Positions 25,313 to 37,866 of a stretch of DNA of 64,000 nucleotides are shown piece after piece. Within the stretch, counting starts at the first letter, position 1; each line of letters begins with the position of its first letter. The notes under the pieces were generated by a model that was not told where the DNA came from, ran no database searches, and saw nothing but the letters and a program-made list of their open reading frames with translations. This DNA is from Ophioderma brevispina (lineage: Eukaryota > Echinodermata > Ophiuroidea > Amphilepidida > Ophiodermatidae), in the NCBI GenBank assembly GCA_023653785.1, contig JAMKCH010084901.1, positions 1 to 64,000 of the forward strand, written 5' to 3'. Position numbers and translations under genes: made by a program.

Positions 25313-26127
25313 GAAGCATAGCAAAGGCAGAACAAAATGAACTGCAAACAATGTTTTTAAAGTGTTCTCATCACTACAGAAAGCCCAATTCCTTTGCTTT
25401 CCAGTCATAAGCCAAGATCTTGCATATACATGCAAGTGGTGATAATTCAGCAACCTGATCGCAAAGACACACACTCTTTTCTATTCTGCTCTTGTTAAGC
25501 ACCAATGATATTTGCGTTCAATATTTCTCTTGTGGCTGTTTCAAAACCTGTCACTTTGGAAACGGAGGAGAAATGCATTCACAGCATCCTTTAAGATGTA
25601 ATGTACAGGAAAACTAATTGAAAATCATTTCCAAATTGTAAACCCATGAATGAGTCATGATTAAAGGAAACATAAGTACTTGTGTTCTTTCCCATAACTT
25701 ATTAATGTGGTACAATAGCTGTATTATGTAAACAGGTAATAACCTGAGCCAAAACATTATTAACATGTTATACCTACAAGGTGTGGGTTTTCCAAACATT
25801 ATTTTGGGGCCCATTTTGCTTACCTGTTGGGTTAGCAGAGGTTGAGATGAACTGTTGACTGATATAGGATACTAGAAGCTTTCATGCATGTTCTTTTATT
25901 GGCAGTATAAGGGAGTTATTATTATTATTATGTGAGATATGGAATATTAGAAGAAGTTTGCTGTTCTTTTCCCTTTTTCAGTGTTTTCTAACTTTTCAGT
26001 AAAAAATTCTCAGTTTTCCCAGATTTCTGAAAAAATGCCATTGAGCTTGAAACTCATTTGCATTAGTAAAATTTACCATTGTTGGGTAACTTTTACACTA
26101 TGTTTCAACTCAACTGTTGGGTATAAC

Positions 26128-26271
<144 letters not shown>

Positions 26272-26334
26272 CAAGAGAATAACAGAGTGACAACCAAGAA
26301 CCGGAAAGAGAATAAGAGGTATACTTCGTCTGGC

Positions 26335-26485
26335 CTGAACTAAGGAGTGACGTCATATCTTTCACGCAGTCTTACACGTGCGAATCACAGTAAGCCGCAG
26401 CTGTAATCGTGAGAGTACAAAGTCGGCGTGCGCGATACGCATGCACAATAGCTGTACGAAAGCTATGATATCACTCCTCAGTTCA
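26335..26485. mobile_element. 151-bp TIR element with CRE-like site
   Basis: TIRs TGAACTAAGGAGTGACGTCAT / ATGATATCACTCCTCAGTTCA. The left arm contains TGACGTCA. The interior is GC-richer than its surroundings (GGCGTGCGCGATACGCATGC). Confidence 0.75.
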
Positions 26486-27125
26486 AGTAAGATGTAGTAT
26501 AGGCAAAAATGGAAATAGAGGGATGACATACCATCTTACATAGTGACACCATGGGCAAGGCATGTATGCTTGAGAGCTACATCCAATAGGGATGATGGAG
26601 CCTAGGAAAGGCAAAGGTAATCCCACCCTCATTTGAGTATCCTCAGCTTTGATTATTCTCCAGTAATTTTACAGAACAGAATAGCTACAAATCAACTTTG
26701 AATAGACAAGTACCAGGGATATCTGTAGGAAACTCATCACATTTATCATTCATGACATCTGGCACTTCACTACCAGCCTGATAACATCTAAATTAAGCAT
26801 GTGATAAAAGTGACAGGTTATGGATTTCCAATGTTAATTTGCACATCCACAAGAACTAAAGGCCAACAGAGTATCGCCATAATTGACAAATGCGCAATGT
26901 TAGTGTTAATATTGTCAAACTTAAAATGCTGAAAATAGTACTAATGTTACATGAGACATGTTGTGATCTGATTCTAATTAAATTTAACAGAATGTATGGA
27001 TTAAATGAAGTTAACATTTATGGATACAAAATAAGGGGAACCATTGTATGTTTAAATACAACTCTACAGAAGGATACTTTTGGTAACCAGGTATGTACAA
27101 GGCTTTGCCACTGTGCTGATGATAA

Positions 27126-27875
27126 AGACTAGCTCCAGAGGGTGTTTTGAACTAATCCCATAATTCATTGCAAATGTGCCTATACTGCACCGTACTAAAC
27201 ACATGTCAGTACTTAGAGAATAAAGGTATGATTTTGGGAACTGGTACTCTCTTTACGATGAATTGAAACAAGGTGATACCATTATCTGCCGAGTTCTTCC
27301 ACGCAAAAATACAGGTTCCCAAAATCATACCTTTATTCTCATTCTTAAACAGCTTTATAATTTAAGGTCATCTTTAACCCAATTTCGCGATACTTTACCA
27401 CGGCTTAAATACAACAAGAAAGGACTGCCACCACCCAGTGACAACAATCGAACAACCTGTTGAACGCAACGATCATACACAACGAGACACAACATTGGCA
27501 GGCGCGCACGAACATAGCAAAATGCAGTATGACGCGAGCGCTTCAACCTAAAAATAACATCAATATGCAGCGCGTACTAACTGGGTTCAATTGTCGAATT
27601 GAACCCGGGCATCAGCCAATGAAATTGCTTACATTTCACAGCTGTTTAAGAATTAGGGATAAAAAGTTTTTGAAAAGTTTAAGAACCACAAGACATTTCA
27701 TGATCATGCTAAAAATTCCTTAAGTACTAATGTTTGTGGACTAAAATGAGCATAAAAGTCAGGTTTTTATGTGTTAAGAATAGGATTTTTGTGGGTCACA
27801 TGACCCTGTTGAGGTGAAATTTCCCAAAACTGGTGCATTGTGGGATTGACTCAATACACCCTCTGGTCTAGCTCC
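27126..27875. mobile_element. Foldback element S
   Basis: Imperfect 45-bp terminal inverted repeats (CTAGCTCCAGAGGGTGTTTT / AATACACCCTCTGGTCTAGC). Inside are a second inverted pair (AGAATAAAGGTATGATTTTGG / CCAAAATCATACCTTTATTCT, 27218-27336) and a hairpin GGGTTCAATTGTCGAATTGA (27580). Confidence 0.75.
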
Positions 27876-28006
27876 AAGACATTCAAAAGGAAGATTTTTT
27901 CCAAATTAGGCTTGCTGGTATGGGTGTTTCTGTAAGGTTTATTCCATTAAGGTTTCCTAATTCATCACAGAAAACAAGAACTAGTCCAGATGGTGTCCTG
28001 GGTGAC

Positions 28007-28936
28007 TATACTTTGATTACCACCAAATGGGCGGGAATTATTCGGTTGTTGTCGTTCCACACGTAAAAGTAAACCAAATGTATTTGAGCGTTTGTACAGA
28101 ATTGCGCGCACCACGTATAATATTATACGCTGCACCTCTTGCGTTGTCTTGTGCCTACACTTCGGCCCTTATATGGCAAAACTACGTATCTCAAAAATCG
28201 GCCTTTTGAGATATTTACCTTTAAAGTTTGCCCGTTTGCATTTTCTTATACATTAAAAATTAGCTGAATTGAATACATTTAATATATTTATCATATCATT
28301 TTCTGTATATCCATCAATTTTGAGGGTTAATGATTAAACCATTTCAGAATTACAACACAATTTGTCAAGTTACGTAGTTTTGCCATATAAATTTAGGAAA
28401 ATGCAGTTATGGCAAAATACACATGCTATATTTCAATGACTGAACACAAAATATACTTTACAAAAGAAATATAATTCTTGATATGTGTTATCTACAAACA
28501 TTTTTAGCTTGATCTTATGCTTTTTTATTTTGATTTGTGCATCTTTAGTCCCATTAATTTGTATAGCAAAAGACCGGCACTCATAGAATATTTTTATGGC
28601 AAAACTACGTATCTCTGAGTTACGTAGTTTTGCCATGAAATAATAAGGCGATTTTGAGAGAAAATGACACGTAACTAAGAGATACACAGTTTTGCCAGAA
28701 AAATACCTTCAAAATGGTAAAAAGCAACCGAGTTAGGACGTGCTATCTCAGAAAGGAAGCATTTCTGGCATGTAAGACTTTGTGAAATGAAAGCAGCGCC
28801 CCCAAATTGCCCAGAAATAACTTTATCTCAAAAAGTCAAAATTTCGAGTTACGTAGTTCTGCCATAAAAGGGCCGACTTATCCATATCAGTTCGCACTGT
28901 TATGAGGCCCGCCTATTTGGTGGTAATCAAAGTATA
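28007..28936. mobile_element. TIR element P with repeated TACGTAGTTTTGCCAT
   Basis: TIRs TATACTTTGATTACCACCAA / TTGGTGGTAATCAAAGTATA. The interior holds five occurrences, in both orientations, of ATGGCAAAACTACGTA. Two are back to back at 28597-28635, making a long hairpin. Confidence 0.85.
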
Positions 28937-28955
28937 GTTATGTTAGACTAACTTA

Positions 28956-29750
28956 GACCCCGTACACACTAGCAAAATCTCTTAATTCAACTAAGCGTTA
29001 ACGAAGATTAAAAATTTGACAAGTATAGTGTATACGCTCTTCCCTTATTGCAACGAAGATTAAATTTGCTTAATTCAACGAAGCAAACCAGCTTCTTTCA
29101 ATTAAATGGTTATTTTGATTAAGAGATTTACTAGTGTGTACGCATACTTCGTTGAATTAAGAGGTGATGTATGTTGGTTTACATACCAAGGCCATATTTC
29201 CAGTAGGCACACTTGTTTCAATCTTTGCCCCAGTACACACTGCAAAATTGCTTATTTCAACTAAGATTAGTTAATCTTGATTAGTTAATAAAGCGTGTAT
29301 ACACACTACACTTAATTAAGATACAATTGCGTACACACTAGCAGAAAACTAACAAAGATTGTGCCTACTGGAAATATGGCCTTGGAATGTAAACCAATAC
29401 ACACCACCTCGTAATTCAACGAAGTGTGCGTACACACTAGTAAATCTCTTAATCAAAATAACCATTCCCTTAATTGAAAGAAGCTGATTTGCTTCATTGA
29501 ATTAAGCAAATTTAATGTTCGTTGAAATAAGGAAAGAGCGTAAACACTATACTTGTCAGATTTTTAATCTTTGTTAACGCTTAGTCGAATTAAGAGATTT
29601 TGCTAGTGTGTATGGGGTCTTTGTTAGTTTTCTGCTAGTGTGGATGCAATTGTATCTTACTTAAGTGTATTGTGTATGCACGCTTGATTAACTAATCAAG
29701 ATTAACTAATCCTCATTGAAATAAGCAATTTTGCAGTGTGTACGGGGTCT
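28956..29750. mobile_element. Interleaved inverted-repeat complex A-B-A'-B'
   Basis: Segment A (28956-29227), B (29228-29355), A' (29353-29619, reverse complement of A), B' (29620-29750, reverse complement of B). A and B begin with (GA)CCCC.GTACACACT; A' and B' end with its complement. No ORF. Confidence 0.88.
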
Positions 29751-29752
29751 AT

Positions 29753-29997
29753 AGCAACTAGTACTTACTAGTCGCCTAAATATACTTTGATTAGTACCAA
29801 ATTGGTGGGAAATTTTTTGACTTTAATTACTATGACAAAAAGTAGCCCTCCATTAAAAATTACGTGCTTGTATTGCATTTAGGACAGACAGTGCAAGTAT
29901 TTAACTTTAAAAGGGGGGGCATTTTTTGTAGTAATAAACGTCAAAGAAATCCTGCCAATTTGGTACTGATCAAAGCGACCAGTAAGCACTAGCTGCT
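29753..29997. mobile_element. TIR element Q
   Basis: Ends AGCAACTAGTACTTACTAGT...CTTTGATTAGTACCAAATTGG and CCAATTTGGTACTGATCAAAG...AGTAAGCACTAGCTGCT. The sub-terminal part resembles element P's TIR, so P and Q are related. Confidence 0.78.
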
Positions 29998-32156
29998 CAA
30001 GTTAGTTTGGCATAACTAATCACCCAGGACACCATCTGGACTAGTTTTTGTGTGTCAAAGAAGTGGGTCATATGGGTCCCCTAACGGAAACACCCAGCTG
30101 GTATCACTAGGATGCAATCGCTATTATGATCTAAAAGTTTTCATTGTTCTTTGATTAAAATCTTATATGCACCACAAAAAACAATACTGATCTAGCAGAG
30201 TGCATTAAAGCAGACCTACACGTGCACTGCAACATGGAATTTGTTAAAATTACAATCTGCGTAGCATGTCATGTGCCGGACATTTTGTTAGTTTCAGTAC
30301 ACAAGAGAGGAACGCAATATTAGATGAAAGGGAAACCGTAATGGGTTCCAAATTAGGCAACCATATCACCATGCTGACAGACCTTAATTTTTATGACTTC
30401 TTGAAAATAAGTTTCTGTTTATAAAAGAAAAAGTGTGCAAGTCACTCAATTTGATTACTTAAGTGTTGAAGACAAACATTTCACACCAGGATATTATCAA
30501 CGCAAAGCCAATTTAGGGCTAGTGACGATGTAAAGACTGATCACGTAATGCTGCCTCTCTCCATGATTTTTATTTGGGGATTCTTGAAGAATTGCTAACA
30601 AAATTTGTTTTGATTTTCTGTGCTGATATTTTGGGAGACTTGTGCATGCATTTTACAAAAAGAATTCAAAGAAGTTAAAGTTTCATGAATATTTTTACAA
30701 TTCTTGTGTTAGTTATAGAGAATGCATGTTAAGCAAAAGTAGGCCAGGCTGGGGAAACACCTTATTGTGTCTTGCCAGATGTAATTATATCGGGTAGTGT
30801 GTATTTTTTTAGTTGTCATTCAGTGAATCTGCTTAAGGGTTTGTTTGTTTGTTGGATTTATGTCATCAGGTTAAAATGAGTAAAATTTAATTATCTGAAT
30901 GACAGGCTGTCTTCAATGGAATAAATCACCAAATTATATGAGAAACGGGTGACAGACTGTCTCTTCTTTTGAAGTCATCAGTGTTAAATGAGTCAGTTTT
31001 AATTATTTTAATAAAAAATTAGTTTGAATATTACGATAACTCTGACACACGGTTAAACCCCTGACCTAGACAGTTCAATTATTGAGTACTAATGATAACA
31101 ATCAAAAGTGCTTTTTTACCCAGCCTCCCTTCATATCACAATATACAAGTGTACATAATCACATTAAGATGTTTCCAAGATTAATATAAAATTTTGACAG
31201 ATTTTCTAAATTGGTAAAATCAAAAGTCTGTAATGTTTTGTTATTATTGCAAAAGTAGGCTGATGTCACTCGGGTCCCAGGGGTACCCTAGCTGATTTGG
31301 GAGGAAGTACCTTTCAGTAGTAGAAATTTAAAACTATTTTTAATGAAAATGGGACTTTTGTTTTTTTACCTGAAGCCACATTTTTTTAATGACTTTAGAA
31401 AAAGTGTCCATTTTGTACTGAATATTTCAAAAACAATTTGATAATTAGAGGGTAAGTTGGAACATTTTGCAAAATTAAGTAATATAAGTGAAAAAAGTCC
31501 AAACAGTATGGTGTTGGGAAACTAAATCCTATGCGACACATTCTTTTACCATGTTTTCCATGGTGAATGGACAGTACATGGAGGCATGTGAATTCTTTAT
31601 GGGTTTATTTTTAAATCACAATGTATTATGAGATGGGTATTATTTCACCTCTGCACAACACCTTTGAAATGCCTTTTGTGCTACGACCACCTCACTCAAG
31701 AAAGATGCAGAAATGTTACAAAAGTTCTCCCACTTTTACAATAGTGCGTTCATCTTCTCACTTTTCAACAAGCCAATCCCAATACACCTATTCAAAGTGT
31801 GGAACAAATTATCCTGCAATACTGAATCATAACTCATACAGATAATATCAGCATGTCATCTGTGGTTGCTAGGTAAATGCACAGAAATACAGGATAGCTA
31901 GAGTGCTGCCAACCCTGTGCACGTGTCATAACATTTGCGTTGATACTTTTCTTCAGATCGGAAGAGATTAATCCGGGGATGTTGTTTTGGGAGAAGTGCA
32001 TAAACATGGTCATTTGTTTTGTTGGAAGCAGATCTAAATAGTGCCATACGTCTGAAGATTAACTTTGTGAAAACATTAGTTATAGTCCTTTTGAATTTAC
32101 TATGGGTGAAGTCGGAGTTTTGGCAGATGTTTGAGGATGCCATAGTTTGACAGTAT

Positions 32157-32492
32157 ATTGAAAGGTGCATTTCGTGATTCCAGCCAACCCCTTCTGTTTT
32201 ATTCATTTCACTAGATATCCTTGAGAAAAAGTATTTACAACTTTTTAGGTGATCCCAACTTTGCGGTTTCGTGTGTATGAGCAAATGCCGTTTCCAAGGT
32301 CCATAGGCCACGGCTATAATTTCTATTTACGGACGAAAAATACAAAATTGCGTAATTCTTACAGATACGACAGAATTTGCACGTAAGATAAGGTACTCAT
32401 GGATTACTAATGTAAACGGTTCAGAGAGATAAAAATCTCAGCTTTTTAGGGAAGTCGGGGGGCGCGGCTGTGGATCACGAAATGCCCCTTTA
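32157..32492. mobile_element. TTAA-MITE family 3, copy b
   Basis: Left end TTGAAAGGTGCATTTCGTGA, right end TCACGAAATGCCCCTTTAA. The body aligns with copy a by eye. The left TTAA is degenerate. Confidence 0.88.
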
Positions 32493-33126
32493 AGCCAAAT
32501 CACTCTCCCTCAAGTCTGGGCAAAAAAAAAAGGGGGGGTCCAAATTCTTGCCAAAAACATGGTGATTTTATTCAAACCAAGTTACAGTTTGATCTTCAGT
32601 AAATTTTCTTAGCTCAGTGTTCCCTCATTCTTCCTTCCCGTATTTCCTCCTCTCTGACAATGACAGCATTAAAACTTGATGCACACATTTCTTTTGGGAT
32701 ATCAAGATGCTCTCCTTGCCTCTGTGCTGAAAGTGGCAGATGGTTCAGTCTTTTTGGCGATGGAGAGATACTTGCTGAGTTACCCACTACCTACAACTTA
32801 ACTGTCAAAATGTGTCTTGACTACCATGTCTTGCACCTAGACATGTTATTTTAACAAAAGAAAACAAAGTAATCTAAGAGACTCATCTTTTGAAATCCAG
32901 TTTGATGATGTGCTCCTGTTTAAATCGGTTGCAAAGCATGTCGGCATGGAGTATGTATGCAAGACACCGTCAGTTTAAGTGCTTAGCAAGAAGTAAGGTC
33001 AGATCTTGTACAAGACACTTCTACTTCAAAGACACATCAGTCTTATGAAGGCATGAGATAGGTTCAGATTTGAGTATGCCGTCCAGACATAAGTCACAGG
33101 AGGACATGCCAAAATTGAGCTATGTT

Positions 33127-33262
33127 TCTTGGATCATGTCTTCATCAGTGTGTCTTGGATCTTATCCGAACATAGTAGTCTTGGATCATGTTTTTCATCA
33201 CAGTCTCTTGAATCGCATCTTTCAATAAAGTGTCTTGGAGCATGTCTTCATCCAGGACATAT
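33127..33262. repeat. 26-bp tandem repeat, five units
   Basis: TCTTGGATCATGTCTTCATC-like units start at 33127, 33153, 33179, 33206 and 33233. Confidence 0.75.
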
Positions 33263-35129
33263 TGCTGAAGACATGTCAGTCCAATACATGACGGTCCAAG
33301 ACCATATTTACAGAACACAAACATCCCCAACACTGCATTTGTACACAATGCAGTGAGTACTTTAAGATTACGACTAATAAGTTGATAAAATCACACATGG
33401 CCATACATTTACTACTTCTTTCATGATCCTGTCGGCTGTACTTTATTAGATGACATGCTGACAAACTTCACTTCATTCAGACATCATGATCACAGGACAG
33501 TATACATAATTATCAAAAAAAAAAAAGAACTACTACATTGTCGATTATTAAAAAACAAGTAACTAATGATCTGTTCAAAGTGTTGAAAAAATTCTAAAAT
33601 GGAACCTTTTGAAAATCTGTGTCCTTCACCACCTGACATCTTGGCCACCGGAAAAGAGCTCATCAAAGACCACATGTTAAAATCTGATCAGTTAGTTACT
33701 TGTCAACAGGCGAGTGAAGAAGATACATGACTGTGTAAAGTGCACTTTTAACGGAGCCATTCACCCCTAACTATGGGCTTTCGACAAATTCCACAACATT
33801 CCTAGAGAAAGTATCAACTAGACTTGGTATAATCCTCAATATCAGAAAAAAAACTGCGAACTTGTCCTCTATATAATATACGGAACCCTTAAAGGTTCTT
33901 CACCGAACCAAAAATAGTTTCATCTAGAAACCTAATTCATGTATCATTGAATTTAGAAAAAGAAATTGGTACACTGTTGCTTCAATTACCTTCAGTCACA
34001 AGTATTATACAGATTTCAGTGTAAAGAATCTTATGGTCGTAACTTTCTCAGTTAATTTAAAGTAATTGAGTGAGAAAACTCTAAATGCTGACAGACTTCC
34101 CATTTTTCAAACCCCGAGTTTGCTCCTCTGTGACATCTTAGATATCATACATTTTTCTGACTTCTGGTGTGTCTTTCATAAATGCATGGTAAGTCATATT
34201 CACATTCATGTAATTTCCTTCCGTTAGCGATTAAGTTTACATTCAAGACCTGCCGAATCACAAAACCCGAAAGGTAATCAACATTGTGATGACACCGTGG
34301 AACAATGATCCACACAAATAATCTCTATATTGAATATATCAAGAGGTCAGGAAATGGTGGACTATTGCAGGCCTCACAGAATTCCTTCAGCCTTATAATG
34401 ATCCCCCACCCTTTCCCCCAAGAACATAAATGTTCAGTAAGAAAAAGTTACCCTATGGATTTTAATCTTATATTCATGTGACTATTTGAATTAAAAGCTT
34501 AGAGTATACAAGTATCAAAATGACAACTTTCCCTCGATACACTTGATGTTTATAAATATATCTAAAATTCATTGTTTTTAAATTGTACATTCATAAGTGG
34601 AACATGAAAAATTTCTTTAAAGCCATCAGAACATGTGTGTAACAAATGTACACATAATTCTCAACTATGTTTTTTTCTTAAATTTAGTTTGGAGCACAAA
34701 GTCACAGTGGCATTGACTGAGGCACAGACGAACCCCATATTTAGCACTAGCTAAATGAGGAGCTATCCCTAAGACTATTATGTTCTCACCAAAAATAACT
34801 TCTCTAATTTGTTTGAAAATCTAAAGTAGACAATGGTTATCTCAGAGTATATGCTCATAATAAACTGGAATAAATTGCCCAATTTCAAAGTTGGCAAGCA
34901 TAGGTAAATGTTTTTTCACCAATCACCATCATATATTTCAAGTAAGGCCTAACAACAGTTTTTTTGAAAATCAAATTTATCAATAACATTTGCAATAAAT
35001 TGTCATTTATATATTTGCCCCTGCATGTGCCTTTAATATGGCTTTGTCCTGGGCTATGATGGGTTTTTAAATGTTATATTTTCCTTATTGAATCATGTTG
35101 TGATACTTTAATAAAGTGATGATGAACAA

Positions 35130-35240
35130 CATTTTATAACATGCATTGGTGCCAGTCAGAACCCAATATTGTAGACATTTATTTACGGGATAGCAGTAAG
35201 ATTTATAGTTAAGAGGTCCCGATTTTCGGTGACACAAATA
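35130..35240. repeat. Fragment of dispersed repeat
   Basis: CAGAACCCAATATTGTAGAC...AAGAGGTCCCGATTTT matches part of the repeat in 15990-16130 and 20240-20345. Confidence 0.6.
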
Positions 35241-35946
35241 AGTTCAAATATGACTAGTCTTGTCACCTGGATAGCCACACCAACAAAAAACATATTTAAA
35301 TCTTATTGTTGATTCAACTAACGCAAATAAACACTGAAAATCACAGCATTTTACAAAACAAATTGCAGTTTATGATTCATAAAATTGCAGGCTCTCATTG
35401 TTTTCCTTACAGGCCTTGAACAAAATGTATCAATTTGCAAAAAATATGTGTAGAAATATGGGGTTCTCGCCAAATCATGAAAGAAAAAATCTGCAGCAAA
35501 TACATTTTTGTTACGCAACTTCTGGCAAAATGGTCTCACTCTTTGGGGACAAACTGTTTTAGTCCGTTTTGGGGGATTTTCTCTGTAGGACTCTTTACTG
35601 TAGCCCATCATAGTTTAAGTAACTAACATAAATTTATAAGTGTTCTTTATAACTTGCACACAATATTTCAAAAATTAAGGTATTCCAACTTGACAATGTA
35701 ATGGAATACAGGAACATGCAAACTAAGAGAACAACCAAAAAACTAGAAATAATAGAAACCACAGCACAGCAACAAGTAACATAAGTTAATGTGCACTTGA
35801 GTTACATCCTATTACATTTCTATACTTGCAACAAATTTGAAAAGAATAAATAGCATTTAATCAAAGACAAATCAAGGATAATTCTAAGGTTAGTAATTCA
35901 TGTCAGTGCTACATGGTAACTGGCTTTCATTAAACAATAGTATCAT

Positions 35947-36574
35947 TTAAAGGACAGATGTCATGATTGAATATTTGGAAAATTTGTATGGATGGAAAGC
36001 TTATAACATAGATACATATAATCAAAAATAAGTTGAAAAATTGTCCACATTGTTGAGTATTTTGCCCTTTTATTTCGACCCAAGTAGCTTACTAGAAAAC
36101 GGATTCCGACAAATCCAATCGCAGGCCAAATGGTGACGTCAAAGTGATGACCATCCATAATTTAAGATAGTGTGACCAGTCATATCGCGTGTTGCAACTT
36201 AATAATATTAAAACACAAGAAATGAAACAAAATATGTCATTCTGTAATTATTTTTCTAGATTTTATTATTACCTTTCATAACCATCAATAGTACAGTGTC
36301 AGCACTAACAATTCGAGTCAACACAACACGATGTTTTGGTCAGCAACTTTACGTCCCGAGAGAGCAAATTGGGCGCTTTTGATCAATGAAGCCGTGGCGA
36401 AAAAATCCGCCCGTTTCTTCGTATGTCAAAACCAAGCAAAAATTTAAAATGCCTCTATTTTGTAATTTTACATCAAATGGGTATTATTTTTTCGGGAATT
36501 TGTGCTGTATGTACATATATTTTATGACAGTAAGTCAAACTGAGCTTGACAAAAATCTGACATATTTCCTTTAA
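35947..36574. mobile_element. TTAA-MITE family 6, copy a
   Basis: TTAA|AGGACAGATGTCATG...CTGACATATTTCCT|TTAA, about 628 bp. Short ORFs inside are not conserved in frame with copy b and are taken as non-coding. Confidence 0.88.
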
Positions 36575-37505
36575 TGAATAGATCTCACATCAAATGCCAA
36601 AGATGAAAAAAAGGTGCATGTTTAGATAAATATCAGATTGAATTTTTTTGATATGGTACTTCATACAGGGTCAACAGCAAATTATTCTGGAATGGGATTT
36701 GAATTTAGAGTGGTGGAGCATTTTTTATGTCTATGGATCCATTGCATCCTTAAAATCACACTTTTAATTTTATGTTTTAAGTTAAACACTCTTTCGTTGT
36801 ATGTCCAGGGCATTGCTTTTATTGTGCTTCAGGATTTATTTTTTTCTTGGGAAGTTTGCTTCAATTTTTAGTTACTATACACAATCCTTAAAGTTTGTAA
36901 AATTCAATTTCGTATAATCATAAATCCCTGATTACACTTTAGAGGTTTAAACATGCCTGTGTTTATGTTGTGAACAATATCATGAATTAATGTTACATTT
37001 GCAGTGTAAACGAAATTCCAATTGCAATTGTTCTCCTAAATGCCAGCCATGGAGATGCCCAATAATCTATTATTTAAACTCTTTAAGTATTTCCAATATC
37101 AAAATGGCAGTTCCTCATTAAGACCATAATGAAATGATAATAAAAACAAATCGACCAATGCAATGACCCACTAAAGTTAAGCTGCAATGAGTAATGCCCT
37201 AAAGGCATAAATGGAAAACAGGCTACACAGCAAGATGTGTGTGTGTGAAAGAAGGCTTTGTATCTTGCAAAATATAAGTAGGTAGGTAAACGATCTTGTG
37301 AAATTGATATGCCCAACAACATGCCTCCTCCAGATCTCATCCTTGGGTTTCACTGCCATGCTAACAGACCAGCGGAGGTTTGGAATAATACCATGATGCA
37401 CTATGATGAGGCCATGTCAGCATATCATAACATCACAAATATGTATGGCATTCTATACTTACCTTTCTATAGCAAATGAAAGTACTTGAGGACTTGTTAA
37501 ATGAT

Positions 37506-37866
37506 TTAAAGGCCGACTCGAGATTTCCTGAGGAGGGCGCCTTCCAATTTCCAAAAAATCGTGTTTTTTGCATGTTAACATAATGCTTGTCCATATACTA
37601 ATCACTGTGTGAAATTGCTAAGTTAAATCGATTCCTTCATATAGAAAATCACAAATTTGTTAGAAAATTCCGGATCCGGAATTTTTGTATACACATATCC
37701 TATGGACGTAATATTACACCATAAAGTTTACTGCATCAAAACGAAAAATCCGAGGCATCTCAAAATTTCGGAATGTGCATTTTAGGTTACTATCTTTAGT
37801 TCTAGTGATATTTTTCATTATTACACAAAAAAATAATATTCGAAATCTCGGAGTTCAGACCTTTAA
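37506..37866. mobile_element. TTAA-MITE family 1, copy c
   Basis: TTAA|AGGCCGACTCGAGATTTCC...GAAATCTCGGAGTTCAGACCT|TTAA. TIRs are diverged from copies a and b; the internal palindrome is kept. Confidence 0.9.

Larger units (their letters stand above)
27911..30107. mobile_element. Outer foldback element R hosting nested insertions
   Basis: The arms GTGTTTCTGTAAGG...ACTAGTCCAGATGGTGTCCT / GGACACCATCTGGACTAGTT...GGAAACACCCAGCTGGTAT are inverted copies of about 100 bp. Element P lies inside the left arm; the A/B complex and element Q occupy the loop. Confidence 0.72.
30108..35946. other. Intron, mostly unique AT-rich sequence
   Basis: Open frames at 31621-31845 (+) and 31898-32160 (-) show weak resemblance to retroelement C-termini (for example FKVWNKL), but cannot be assigned. 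The rest is featureless apart from listed repeats. Confidence 0.45.

Noticed and set aside
31621..32160. Retrotransposon or gene exons on either strand
   Set aside because: Only a vague FKVWNKL-like resemblance; not enough to assign.
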